Of a DNA stretch of 64,000 nt, positions 34,437 to 46,165 are shown piece by piece; position 1 is the first letter of the stretch, and each line of letters begins with the position of its first letter. The stretch is taken from contig OY365810.1 in NCBI GenBank assembly GCA_959347315.1, positions 4,385,467 through 4,449,466 of the forward strand, written 5' to 3'. The notes below the pieces were generated by a model. That model had not been told where the DNA came from. It saw nothing but the letters and a program-made list of their open reading frames with translations, and searched no databases. Made by a program: the position numbers and the translations under genes. The DNA comes from Bimastos eiseni. Its lineage: Eukaryota > Annelida > Clitellata > Crassiclitellata > Lumbricidae.

Positions 34437-34820
34437 GCGAAATGCCTGAAGTGCATGTCAACAACAACCGACCAGACTTGGATGGAGTCTTATCTAGCAC
34501 TTTCAACCAGGCAATTCGAAACAATTCAGAATGTGATACAGACATCAAGAATTTGCTTACAGAAATGAATGGAATTGGTCTAAATCCAGTGAAAGCAATT
34601 ACAGGACAGAGTATCGTTATCTTTATCTACTGTGAAACAGCTCAAAATGCGGTAAAATTTACGCAACTATTCAACTCTGGACGCCTTCATTATATCTTAG
34701 CAAGCATTTTGACTCGACTGTTTTTAACAATTGAACCACATAGCAAGGAAAAACTTGACTCACGAATAAATATGGAGGAGGAAGAAATCATTACTCTTGA
34801 AGAATTCACAGGGATTGAAG
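34437..34820 (+). CDS. Gene C, TRADD-N-like domain exon
   Basis: 384 bp, phase 1 at both ends, acceptor TGTTTCACAG, donor GTAATT. It begins GEMPEVHVNNNRPDL, has the core ITGQSIVIFIYCETAQNAV, KFTQLFNSGRLHYILASI, LDSRINMEEEEIITLEEF and ends TGIEG. It is close to gene E. The pattern matches a TRADD N-terminal domain, a TRAF-binding and complex-nucleating module. The frame is intact. Confidence 0.7.
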
Positions 34821-36779
34821 GTAATTTCAAGTGTGTGATGACTGATCTGCCTTTTTCTTCAACTTCTTTTACCGCAGCTGCTTCTTAACCTGAAGCATAG
34901 ACTAATACGAGGAAAAACACGTCATAAAACTATACTCTTATATAAATTGATATATAAATTGTGATGCGTATGCGTCGTGGAAGACCCAGAATCTGCTGCT
35001 TTGACAATGTCAAGGCGTGGACTGGTTTAAAAGGCACAAGCTTAATTAACATCGTACGAGACAGAAAGCATTGGACATCACTTTTCCATTCATGTAGTCA
35101 TCCGTCGCGAAGCGACAATGACGATGTGACATGACATGACATGATGACATGAGACAGAAAGCATTGGACATCACTTTTCCATTCATGTAGTCATCCGTCG
35201 CGAAGCGACAATGACGATGTGACATGACATGACATGATGCGTATGACGCCATAGTAGAAGAGATGCATATGCGATGACTTTATTTCGATCGCATACGGGG
35301 CAACAAAGTCTCTAGTTTTGAATTTCGTCTTTTATTCAGAGTCGTACTGATACTACTGTAGATTACGCTGGTGTTTTAATGCAAATTTATGCTTCGGTTT
35401 GGCCTATGCATTGCCTTACACGAATAAAGTTACCTGACACGAATGCAGTTGTAGCCTATGAGGAATCAAAATTTTACTTCCAAAAGTGTGTTTGATAAAT
35501 TACTCGTGAGCTTGCTTTTAGACCGTGTGGAATCCTGGATTTGCTCTTGTGCTGTAAAGATGCAATAAGTAGACATGGTCGAAATCTAATGGTGTTACGT
35601 GGAAGGAAGATGGGTGGCCTACCATTGTATATAGTATACCCTGAGTTGTTATCATTATCAGCGAAGTCCATCGTTCTGGAGCGTTGTTTTAAGAAACATC
35701 TTTTGCCGGCTGTTTTGAGTGCTTGTCTGTTGCTATAAGTAAAGTGGCTTCAAATAATTATTTAGATTGAAATTGTGCAAAATCTTAAATCTACAATAAC
35801 AAGATTGATATATTGAGTTATGCCTAGCAATTTTACATGGTTGACTTGCAATATCTGTCGTGGATCACTGTTTATTCAACAATACATGCCATCTAACGTA
35901 CTTCTTTCTCTTTGAAAGTAATTTTAACATGGTTTCAATGCTGCACATTCCTTCCTTTCTGCAAAAGGAAGTCGTTAGCGTAGCCTATATAGGCGTTTCT
36001 ACTTCATTCAAAGTTAGTATGTAGTCTACATGTATATTGATTCCGCTCACGTATTTGTCCATTTTGGTCGATTATCGGCAACTGCGACAATATTTCGAAT
36101 ATTTTGATCTATATATAGAATTTTATCAGCAACTTGGAGCATGTTGAAGTTCTCTAGTGCTAGGCTGCGTACCGGACATATTCGTCGGTTATACTAAGAA
36201 TATTGTGCGTTTAGAAGGCAGTTGCTTGCGAGTTGCCCAAGCCATGTGACTGCGGTCGTGGCTCAGCCGTGCACCGTGTACACCCTCTGTAGCCGGGCGT
36301 TTCGTTTCGATTGGGGGTAGATGATACGGCCATTGGAATGACCTCGACCGATAGTCACGGGTGGCTATTCAATCTATTAACCAACGCACGGCGAATGCCT
36401 ATTCCACATCTTCTTGCACTCTCGACGAATATCCGGACGTGCGTCATCTTCCACCAGCGAGGGACTACGTGTACTCGTCGACACCGACCCCGTGTTTGCA
36501 ACTCGATCTCTGCAGGGGTCTACCCTTTCGCCGCAGCTTGGCCAAGGGACTCTGAACATCAATTCCACCTGTCAGCAGAATCCGTTGGTTGGCTCCACGC
36601 TTGTGCATGGGCCAGCAATTGGTGACTCTTTTAGCTTACTGTGCACTCTTTTGCTAATTAGATTGCGAGTCGTTGAACTGACAATTGATATCATGTTGAC
36701 TTGCGCAGAGAGCTCCTCTGGGACGATATCTTGAAGAGGCGCTATATCAAGCTTAATTGATTGATTCATATATTCTTAG
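34821..36779. other. Gene C intron
   Basis: Shares scattered similarity with the gene E intron (57891-58778), so the C and E genes are duplicates including introns. It contains the 92-bp direct repeat at 35056-35240 and a GC-richer stretch at 36240-36620 without a recognisable protein. No exon was supported. Confidence 0.5.
35056..35240. repeat. Two-copy 92-bp direct repeat
   Basis: GAGACAGAAAGCATTGGACA begins both units, at 35058 and 35150. They are almost identical through GACATGACATGACATGATG, a recent tandem duplication within the intron. Confidence 0.92.
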
Positions 36780-36875
36780 GTTTGATGAGAGAGAGACCGA
36801 AACCTTCAGGTAGAATACATGGATGCGATGCCAACACGCAGACAGATGAAGAGTCGTTTAAGAAGAAAATATCAG
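36780..36875 (+). CDS. Gene C, linker exon with TQT motif
   Basis: 96 bp, phase 1 to phase 1, acceptor TATTCTTAG, donor GTTTGG (non-consensus but conserved in gene E). It encodes GLMRERPKPSGRIHGC and then DANTQTDEESFKKKISG. The gene E exon at 58779 has the same NTQTDEESF block, the strongest conservation of any linker exon. TQT is the core of LC8 light chain ligands. Confidence 0.68.
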
Positions 36876-37479
36876 GTTTGGTACCAGAAGTTATCCATTC
36901 TGTTGTTAACTAGCTATATCGGTAATTAAATTGTTGCCATCTGTTCCACAAAACGAATTAATTTATTGTAATCAAGCAGAATAAAATCGCTTGACTGCCA
37001 ATATTTAAAGATATAGGCCCAACCTCAGGCTGTCTTAGAAATTGCTGAACCTTGGTAGATATGCAATTCTGAATTTAAGGTTTGAGACGGCACCTTTTCA
37101 AGAACTCTAACCAAGACTCACTTGATCAATAATAAACTCAGTTCAGAAAGTTACCCACAATCTATAGGTTAATGACTATTTCGGTTATAAAATAACATAC
37201 AAACTGTTCTTAGAATCGAACAATTGTCCACGTGATATAAAACAAATAGCACTAGACATACACTAATAGAGTAATCCATACGTTAGTTTAAGCTGATAAC
37301 GGAGGTTCAATGACAAGCTGCTGACCCTCGGCGAAATTTCTGGCTAGAATGCTATAATTCTTTGACCAGCAGTCCATTATTTCATTAGTTAGACTTCCGT
37401 CTTAGTCACATTTTCATATAAATAAGTCGGCCATTTATCTATAATCTCATTATATGTTTGTGAATATCAAATTTTCCAG

Positions 37480-37584
37480 AGTGGCCACAGATCAAACCTA
37501 CCGAAAGAAGACTTGTTGAACAGGAATCGCGTTCATCAACGTACGCGAGCGAAACTAGGAAAAGAAAGTTGCGCGAGATAATAG
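37480..37584 (+). CDS. Gene C, basic linker exon
   Basis: 105 bp, phase 1 to phase 1, acceptor AAATTTTCCAG. It encodes EWPQIKPTERRLVEQES and then RSSTYASETRKRKLREIIG. It is polar with a basic cluster, KRKLRE, and no fold signature. EW at the start parallels DW in the gene B and E linker exons. Confidence 0.55.
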
Positions 37585-37839
37585 GTGGGCTATACGTCTT
37601 ATCGTAATCTTAGTCTCAAGAGTTCTATATCACTACTTGAAAGCTTTGAGCGCCAGTTTTTCACGGACACTGCAAAGTAATGCGATTGGACAGTCCCCGT
37701 GAAGAGAAACTTAGGAGCTTTTGGTCCTGTAAGCCCTATAGTGTATAACATCAATTTGGGCTCTATTTTGATGGAATGTGTCTAATTTGTTTATGCAGCT
37801 GAAGAATAGATGTTGCGTGTTAATTATTCGTATTTTCAG

Positions 37840-37911
37840 AATACACATACGACCTGCTTCCGTCAGAGCAAGCGGACGAAGTAATCGAGAATATTTATGA
37901 AAATGTTGGAG
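37840..37911 (+). CDS. Gene C, short tyrosine-motif linker exon
   Basis: 72 bp, phase 1 to phase 1, acceptor CGTATTTTCAG, donor GTAACT. It encodes EYTYDLLPSEQADEV and IENIYENVGG. YENV fits the Y-x-N pattern bound by Grb2-type SH2 domains when phosphorylated. That role is inference. Very short, so support is from splice sites and phase. Confidence 0.5.
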
Positions 37912-38528
37912 GTAACTGTATGGAATTCTTAGAATTTATTTGGGCATACAATCATGTATTACAGAGTCAAACCTATGCACCTAGATATTGTCTATTCCCA
38001 ATATTCGTTCAAGTTCCAGTCACTGTGTAATTCAGTATTTGACTATTGCTCGTAATAGGCGAGAAATAAATGTTATGTAATATTGCATACATCGATATGA
38101 GAGATTGTTTCAAGATAGAAATATGGTTTGTCCAGCAACGTAGGCCCTACTCGTAGGAAAAAGTTCTCAAGGTATCCAAAGAAGTTTTATTAATAGATTA
38201 AGACAGACAAAATTACTGACTCTTTTCGTTTCAGGCATATCAGTTTAACTCTCATGGTGAAATAATTCAAAATTTTGATAAATTAATTTGACCTGTATTT
38301 GTCGAGAACTTAAAATAAAGTAAGCCTTTTATTAGTACACTACTATGAACATATGTGGAACAAAATATGAACGATGTAACTATAAATGTTTCTGTTTCTG
38401 CAACGATCGTGTTCATTTTATGCATTTGAAAGTTTGACGATCTTTAAGCGATAATTCACAATCATAATGGTCCAAACTAATGGTTCGTCTAGAATGAAAT
38501 GCAAATTATATATCGCTCTGATTTTCAG

Positions 38529-38753
38529 GAGACCTATTCTTAGAAGCATTGGAAAACCTAAAGGTAAAGAGGAAAGTACAAGAAGGGTCAAATGAGAACG
38601 CAGAACCAAGATACATCAATTTAAAAGAACAATTGTCTGCGAAATACGCACAAAGACAATCTAAGCTACCGCCTAAATTGCCAAGCCATCTTGAAGTAGA
38701 GGATCAACATCGGTCTAGATGGAGCAAAGAAAGGCAACAGCGATCAATTGATT
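38529..38753 (+). CDS. Gene C, last linker exon before the propeller
   Basis: 225 bp, phase 1 to phase 1, acceptor GATTTTCAG, donor GTAAGT. It encodes GDLFLEALENLKVKRKV, then INLKEQLSAKYAQRQSK, LPPKLPSHLEVED and RSRWSKERQQRSID. It is charged, with a possible helix and then a proline-rich stretch. It splices in frame to the propeller exon at 39770 (the last base T joins TT to make Phe). No known domain. Confidence 0.62.
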
Positions 38754-39769
38754 GTAAGTGTTAATTTACTGACAGAGAATCATAAATTCTGCGCTGTCGC
38801 ATTTGTGTCTTAAGCGTATAAATTTATATGCCAAGAATCTAGACACAATATTACAGAATCATAATCGTAATCGCAATCTCCAAATTTCTAAAGCACCACT
38901 TGGAAGCTAAGCACAGGACACCAGCTTATTCACTAGCGCTGCGTCAAATCGAAAGGGTTGTCCAAATGATAGTCCGTGGGAGATCAGAGTTCGGTTTCCA
39001 GGTGGTCAGCAGGGAGGCAGAATAGCTGTTAAGGAGGGTGTCGCTTTAGTCGAGGATTGACAGGTGGAATATCAAGTAAGGAGTCTGGGTAAGAGTTCTT
39101 GAAAAGGTGAGACTTCAATTTAGAGTGGAAAGCCCGGGGTGTGACGGATAGAGGAGCTAGGGACAGATGATAATGCATGACGGTCAGCAATGATGGAGGA
39201 ACCTAGAAAGCACGAAATTCAGGAGGCAGGTCGATCCACTTTAGACAAAATTTAAAGGTTATCAAAAGTTATCAAGTTATCAGTGGTACTTTAACACTAG
39301 TCCGTAATTGCTCGAAAATGTATTCGCGCGAAGTCACGCAGCATTGCAAATCAGATTCGCGATTTTTCGAAAGAGCAATTTTAATATCGATATATTTGAT
39401 CCCAATGAGAAAATATTTATTGATGAAGAATGAGAGGAGTTAAAGCATCGAGGAAAGATTGGTTGTCCATTTCATCCTAAATATCGCTGATTTAGGAGAG
39501 GAATTCAAGGAATGACGAGCCCTATATTTTTTCTCGATTACAATTTCTACATTAATGTCCTTGGATTGTATTACAATGTGTAGATCAATCTTCGCGTCGT
39601 TCCTGCATCTGCGGCTGCCTGTGTTTCTGCAACTACCATCATCAACATTTTATAAATAGGCGTATTACTTCGTATGCTGAATAGTATATTTAAATTTAAC
39701 AGTATAAATTTCAGATGAATTAAGATTATTGTTGGTATATATTTTAATATTCCATGTTTTTGCTTTCAG
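38754..39769. other. Gene C last intron
   Basis: Contains a GC-richer stretch at 38900-39260 that looks like a degraded repeat, but no recognisable protein or RNA. Confidence 0.45.
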
Positions 39770-40664
39770 TTGAACACAGAATCAAAAACAAATTTAATCC
39801 AGTTTTTGTTCAGTCGATCAGAATAAAAACCGTTGATGAGAGTGAGAAATTGATCCGAGGGTTTACGATCTTAGGCAAAGAATTGTTTGTTATAAGTGGA
39901 AATAGTTCAGAAATTGAAGTATACGATTCGGTTAAATTCAGGTTCAGTCGTCGATGGAAATTGAAGGAGTTAATTGAACCACAGGACATAGCATCCTGCG
40001 ACAGAAATAAATGTCTCTACATCTTCGATACCAAAGTCACCAGTCATTCGAAGGAAATCTTTAGAGTTCATCCAAGTGGAAAGTTAATAAAGAAATGGTT
40101 AACAGGAGAAGAATGGGGATACGGTCTGTCTGTTACAAATGAATTTACTGTCCTTCAAGCTGTTTGTAATAAAAATAAATTAAATGAATATTCGCCAGAT
40201 GGAGAGCGAATCCGTGAAGTAAACCTACCATCAAAAGCACCAATATGTTACATATTTCATGCCGTTAAGCTGAACAATGGCAATTTTTTGTCAGCTATTG
40301 CGGTTATGGAGATCTGAACGGAGTGTGCGTGGTTGATGCAAAAGGACATATTTTGAAGTCATACGGTGGAAAACCTGGATCGATCTTCAGACAAATTGTT
40401 CGTCCAAACAATTTGGTCATTGAAGGAAATGAATTTGTCATAGTCGCTGATCAAGGGAATGGTCAGGTTTTGTTGTTAGAATCAGATTTTAAATTTAAGG
40501 AAAACATTCTTTCAAAAGGCAAGCACGGATTACGGGAACCGGAGTTGATAGTTCTTGACGAATCAAATGGTCGATTGTTTTTGGCTGACAATTGGAATGA
40601 AGGAGAAATTTCTGTGTTTAAATTTAAACAATTAAGTTGCAATAATAAAATTTATTTGGTATGA
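39770..40664 (+). pseudogene. Gene C, NHL-like propeller exon with frameshift
   Basis: Acceptor TTTTTGCTTTCAG. The frame runs FEHRIKNKFNPV, FTILGKELFVISGNSS, FSRRWKLKEL, NKCLYIFDT and LNEYSPDGERIREVNL, then reaches TGA at 40315-40317 after a T-run (40284-40289). In another frame the propeller continues at once: NGVCVVDAKGHILKSYGG, FVIVADQGNGQVLLLESD and NGRLFLADNWNEGEI, to a stop at 40662-40664. One indel explains this. It is either a real lesion or an assembly error at the homopolymer. An AATAAA overlaps the end (40644-40649). Confidence 0.85.
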
Positions 40665-41324
40665 TTCTATGTGACAGCAATTCGATTTCATGGGAAGGAA
40701 AGCATTAGAATTGTACAATTGATTTATTTAATTTATCGACCTCGTGGATTTTGACATGTTTTTTGTTATAAGCCAAATAATGTGTGATGTACTCGTTTTT
40801 ATTTCCAGTACAGTCTATATTAAAGTTTACTATTAAATGCTCAAAAACATTTTTATGAAATGTAAACAAACAAGAATCTCGGCTTTTACACTTGCAGCAA
40901 TAAGTAAACTGCTAAAGTTCGCCGAGAGAGTTTTAGTGAATTTCAATTTGTCAGAAAATCTGTCATATGTCAGCCAAATGCTTCAAAATGTTTGATCTGC
41001 CTAGTGCAGTGAATTCTATCTTGTTCATCAGATACTTAATTTATCTCATGTGTGCTATGCTATTGAATGTGCATATGAAAAAATTTCAAATTTGTGCAAC
41101 TCCTTCGAATCTCACGAAGATTTGAATTTGAAATTGGGATATTTATTGCAAGATCAAGCTGATTGCTTTTATCAAAAATTCTATAGTGCAATGATTACTA
41201 GAATGTTTCCGATGATCAGTGTAAATAAAAATAAAACACAGCAGGACAACAGATCGACCCGGAAATATTGCAAAAGCTTGATCTTTGCGTTCAGATGAGT
41301 GGAGTACGTAACTTATACTTTTGA
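40665..41324. other. Downstream of gene C
   Basis: AT-rich, no gene supported. A short open frame at 41050-41298 has no relative. Confidence 0.4.
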
Positions 41325-41575
41325 TACAACTTGAAGTCATTCGGTGGAAAACAGGATTGTACCAGTGGACAAATAGACGAATCTCCAATTCCATTTGTAC
41401 CTATACGAAAATCGAGTCACGATGGTCGTTGATCGATTGAGCAAAAGGTCGAGTTTTGCGATTGGATTTTAGATAGGAAATTCAAAAGAAACACGAATTG
41501 CGCGCGATCAAGAATGTGGTTTACTGTCCGTGGATAATTAATAAATTTTCATCTTCGATTTTAAATCATCAATCA
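41325..41575 (+). pseudogene. Decayed NHL-propeller fragment
   Basis: TTGAAGTCATTCGGTGGAAA (41331) matches the gene C propeller (ILKSYGGK). Later, with stops, the frames read AKGRVLRLDF and LLSVDN, then IFIFDFKSS, parallel to GQVLLLESDF and LFLADN...ISVFKFK in gene C. This is a second, older propeller end lying 0.7 kb behind gene C, from a lost gene copy. Confidence 0.5.
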
Positions 41576-42679
41576 AAGACAAAAGCAATTAATGGAGCTA
41601 TTTATGGTTTTGTGGACTCTGCGAGCAAGACCCAAAGTAGACAGTCTATTAACTAAACGGATGGGCCTAATAATATTATGTATTACATATTTCTCTATGA
41701 AAACCAAGATTTTGAAATATTTATATGATCTTCCCACCGGTGAACCAAAGTGGTTTAAATGGTACAATTTTATGAACAAACTGATTTTATTTGGACTCTT
41801 TCGAACTTATGACCAGCAGTTTTATCGATTTAAATGTAGAAAATGTGTTTCGTTTATGCGTTTTTAAATTCAGAGTGTGTCTATTTAGCACTTGTATTAA
41901 TAGCAACAGTCGCAGACGATCGTGCAACACGTGTGGCAGCACCTCGCCTTCTCAGTTGTTGGCCCTTCATCTAGAATACACTGCAACACACTTCCCTTGG
42001 AGATGCGACTATTAACAAGAAGTGATGCGCATTTGTTTTACTGGCTGCCTAAGACTGACTTGTATCGCCGTTGTTGTACTGAAAGCGCCTCCGAGTAGAC
42101 TTCTTGAGGTGTGCTATAGAAATGTTAAAATGATTGAATGAATCTGCTCTTAGATTACTTGCAATCTGCCGCCAAATACAATATATGGATGTTTAAAACA
42201 TCTGGTTACCTACTGCACCTTGCCCAGGCAGGTTAGCCAAGAGCTCATCGATTGTCCATCAGTCTACTGCGCAGTATATGTAGGCCTACACGATAATCAA
42301 TTTAGGTAATAGGGGCCTACCAACCGGAAATAACATCGTGATTGTCGCAAACATTTTACTCTGGTGTTTCTACGAGGAAGATTCCGGTTAGAACATGATA
42401 TTGTTCATACATGTACCTAACAGATCAGACCACTTATAGGTTAAACAATGTAGGCCTATAGCTCTGTTGCGGTCAAATTTTCAGAAAAATCCTTAGCTCA
42501 CTGACGAAAGTCATTGCCTACCGCCAATAACGGTCGAAGGCAGCCATAGTAGTATACATTTGAATAAAAACTGCGTTGGTGAAAACAAATGTAAAAATGG
42601 ATCTAAGCTACATTTGTTTCCTTGGAAACATCGCCCTCTAGCGTCATAAACTGGTAATGATTGTGCATGATTAGGCTCA
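41576..42679. other. Intergenic, no gene seen
   Basis: No coding signal; several TAGGCCTA-like palindromes. Confidence 0.4.
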
Positions 42680-44079
42680 GAGGCCGTCGTTCCAGCCTAC
42701 AGCTTCTTCGCTCTTTGCATACGAACCTATTCTGGCAACCATTCGACAGCTAGCTTTGAATTCTTCATTTAAGTTCTGCGGACTGTAAATCCTACATCGT
42801 TTTATACTCAAGGGTTTAATAGATGATTTCGCTCCATTCTTACAAATGCTTTACAATTCCGACGACAATATCATAGGTTACATGCAGTGTTGCGTGCAAG
42901 ACTTGAAACGTCAAGACCAAGACGAGACCAAGAGAGTGAGGTGCCGAGACCGATACAGAAACCGTGAGGTGCCGAGACAGAGACCGAGACACTAAGTTCA
43001 AGACAGTACGAGACAGTACGAGACAGTAAACGACAAGTGATCTTATATAAAAGACTGTCAAATACTAATGTATCAGTTTTCGGGAATAGTGTTCATTTTT
43101 AATTTCAATTTGAAACTTATAATGTATACAATACCAATTCCCGAGAACAGTTTCATATTGCTGCAGTTTATTCTCTACGATATCTCTTCGTAGGCCTATC
43201 TTCTGAATAGTAGGCCTACTGTATAAAGCAATCCTTTTTATACACGTCTGAAATTTTCTAGACGATTTTAAACAAGAAAATTCGATACCAAATACCAAAG
43301 GAAATTATAAATTTGCGCATATCCTTACTCACCATGAGAAACTCGAAGTTGTTCCGATCGTTTCGGTTATGATGGTTTTATATCAATGACAAACGGCACA
43401 CCATAGCTATTGTTTTGTCAATGGCTTCAAATTGCGTAAATGCAAACTTCACAATTTCAGGTTCACGGTCAGAAATTTTTCCACTTTAATATAATTGAAT
43501 TGATTTCAGTATCATGTGACTATCGCGTTAACCAGAATTACTGTCTGTTAGGCCAAAGTCTAATAATCGTGCCTACAAAACTGAAGATTCTTTGTAGTGG
43601 CGCAGAAGAAGGCAGGGCAGCATAAAATTGTAAGAATAAATAAGCCTAAACAGTATTACTAAGACATCAAAGTAAAACGACTTTTGATCCAAGGTATTTT
43701 TACATCATCAACTTTTTATTTATCAAGTAATGTAAAGTAATTTTATGCAATGTAATTTGAAATTACAAGTTACAGGCAAAAATTTAATTGAATAATGAAC
43801 TGCAAATTACATTGCAAATTACGATTGTAATTAAAATTACGTAATTTCTATTATTCAATTAAATTACTGCCCATCACTGCAGTCAGTGTAGGCTACTTAT
43901 TATGCCTGAGTAGGTTTAGGGCCGCCATAGAGGTAGAGTAAAGTGGTCTTTAACACCTGCGAACAATGGCATATGAATTTGTCTTGCAGTTTAATAGAAA
44001 AATGTTTTTCCAGACCTTCAAGGGGATATCCAAAAGCAGCGAAATTGTTGACATAGGCCTATGAGTAGATGCAACAATT
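42680..44079. repeat. 1.4-kb repeat upstream of gene D, copy 1
   Basis: Nearly identical to 54108-55490. It begins GAGGCCGTCGTTCCAGCCTA and ends near TAGATGCAACA. It includes the left end of a hAT-type element (CAGTGTTGCGTGCAAG at 42885), short GAGACCGAGAC repeats and, near its end, ATTACTGCCCATCACTG, the terminus of another hAT-type element. Part of it is related to 10140-10480. Confidence 0.88.
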
Positions 44080-45751
44080 TATTTACGGAAGAAGAAATGT
44101 CTATGTCTGGCGTTCAGATATAATACATGTGTGTCAACTGTACAAAAGCCTTCACCAGTTATAAATTACGATCTCACGTTGACATGATTGTTGGTCTCCA
44201 AGCATATCAGTCAGGCACCCATTTTATTTAGACGTTTGACTGTGGTATAATAATGAAATACGCAGGGTTTCATGCGTCGGTGGACATATAAGCATACCGT
44301 TATTATTCAAAGTCCACGTTTCATTTTTGTAGTAATTCTATTAAACAGAAACTGATGAACAAATTTTTGTGTCACCACTATATAATTCATGATGACCACA
44401 ACGATACTCTTTCTAACTATTTTCCTAATATATTCTGCCATATTAGATCTGTGAACAGTTATTCTGTAAGGCGCTACATGAATCCAGAAATACGATACGA
44501 TATATGTAGGACATACGAAACTCACATCATAATATATATACGTGCTACCTGTACGATATCTCTAAAACCGTTCATTCATTCATTGTGAAAAAAGAAAAGG
44601 CGTGGCAGACAGGTATCACGTGCACATGTCAGTAAGTGTGCAGCAGATGTCGACACGCTCCTGGCGACTGAGAAGGAAACTTTCCTTGGCGTCTTGAGGC
44701 AGGTTTTATGCCCTGGAGACCAGGAAGACGGCGGCCGCGGGTTTCACGAACCCCTCGACTGCGTGTCCCAGGTGTTCCCCGAGCCAACGTTGAAGGTTTC
44801 GAGTAAGTAGCTGTAAAGCTGTGCAAATGCACAGAAGTTCGCCATCCTTTGCACAGTCGGTCAGGTGGGTAGTATTGTGTACGTGTCAGTGTCTATAAAC
44901 AATGTATACACAATTTATTTTCACACATGGCTCACACACCTGTCTCAACCCCGCGCAACGTCGGATTCCCCAGCTGGTGCTACTATAATTCGTAAGCAGG
45001 GCTTGCTCATGTCGTGTGCTAAGCCTACGCTAATACCAATATGTAGGTCAGACGAAGCCCAAGTAGCCACAAGCCACAGACCTGCACTCAAACTATTTAT
45101 AACCCGTGGCTATGATAACGACAGGAATTACCTTCGACACTGTTTAGACTTTGACAGCGCCAGTCCAAAGCCTGGAGAAAGGAGAAGGGCGGCATCAAAT
45201 CATCTTCGACAATGAACGGTGCCGCTAAAAATCAACACACGATTACGATGGAAATTATTCAGAGCCGAGCGTATGGGATTTTGAAGAATTTTTGAGGTAA
45301 TGGATTTACAGAGTTATGTGATAACCAAAATAAATCATGCTTTCGCTTCACCTCTTCGGCTGGTGTCGAGCTTTTATCCGAACATCATACTGGACTGATT
45401 CGCAACATTATCTTTACCAGGTATATACGTAAGTCAACTCTCGCCACTAGCATTTGCCGGAATCAACTATTTTAATATGACCCAGATAACATTCATCAAA
45501 GTGTGTGTCAATATAATTAGTTTATTAACCAGGTTTATCCTATTGAACTTTCGTTGCACTATCCTCACCAGTAACCAGTTTCATCTATTGATTCAATGAC
45601 AGGAACCGTCAATTGATGTCTTTGCCGATGCCAATGGCGTTAGCTCATCAGTCAGAATAGCCTACTTACAGAATCAGGATATAATTACTTATCTATCTGG
45701 TGGATCGTCCTCAGTTCACGCACGTCGTCACATTTATTGATGTTACCTAGT
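44080..45751. other. Upstream region of gene D
   Basis: A GC-rich stretch at 44630-44860 has open frames in both directions but no protein I recognise. The promoter and non-coding first exon of gene D are expected here but I cannot point to them. Confidence 0.4.
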
Positions 45752-45791
45752 GTCAACTGAAATCCAAGTTGTTCGAAGAGGTCTGAGTGTA

Positions 45792-46053
45792 ATGGATAAG
45801 AGATTTGAGAAACACAGGGCATTTCTGGTGGACCGTATTGATCCGGATTTTGGTCTGTTAGATAAATTACTGGCCAGTAGTGCTCTGACGAGAGACGACG
45901 TGCACAGGATTAAATTGAAAGACAACACAATAGCGGACAGAAACAAAATTCTTCTTGACTTCATACTGAAGAACAAAAAGACAAATGAACTGCTCTCTGC
46001 TCTCAGGGATAGTGGACAGACTCATTTAGTCAACTATTTAAACGCCGACGGAG
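45792..46053 (+). CDS. Gene D, first CARD exon with start codon
   Basis: An AG at 45750-45751 and ATG at 45792. It ends in phase 1 at GTAAAT. The product, MDKRFEKHRAFLVDRID, has CARD helices: DFGLLDKLLASSALTRDDVH, NKILLDFILKNKKTNELL and THLVNYLNADGG. It is clearly diverged from CARD1 of genes B, C and E, so the A/D lineage has its own CARD1. Upstream frame from 45750 is open too, so the start could be earlier. Confidence 0.76.
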
Positions 46054-46165
46054 GTAAATATTCAGTGAGCGTAGCACACACTTAAGAAACTATTTTACAT
46101 GTACCTGTATGTACGCTAGAGTTCTGTAGAAACGAGTGAACGTCTAAATTCCGTGTATACATTTA

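Noticed and set aside
36311..36734. Frames of about 100 codons in a GC-richer stretch
   Set aside because: No domain, no conservation in the gene E intron and no splice context; several frames overlap.
41592..41867. A 91-codon frame between genes C and D
   Set aside because: No similarity to family exons, no start context or splice pattern.
44629..45215. Open frames on both strands in GC-rich DNA before gene D
   Set aside because: No recognisable protein; openness follows from base composition.
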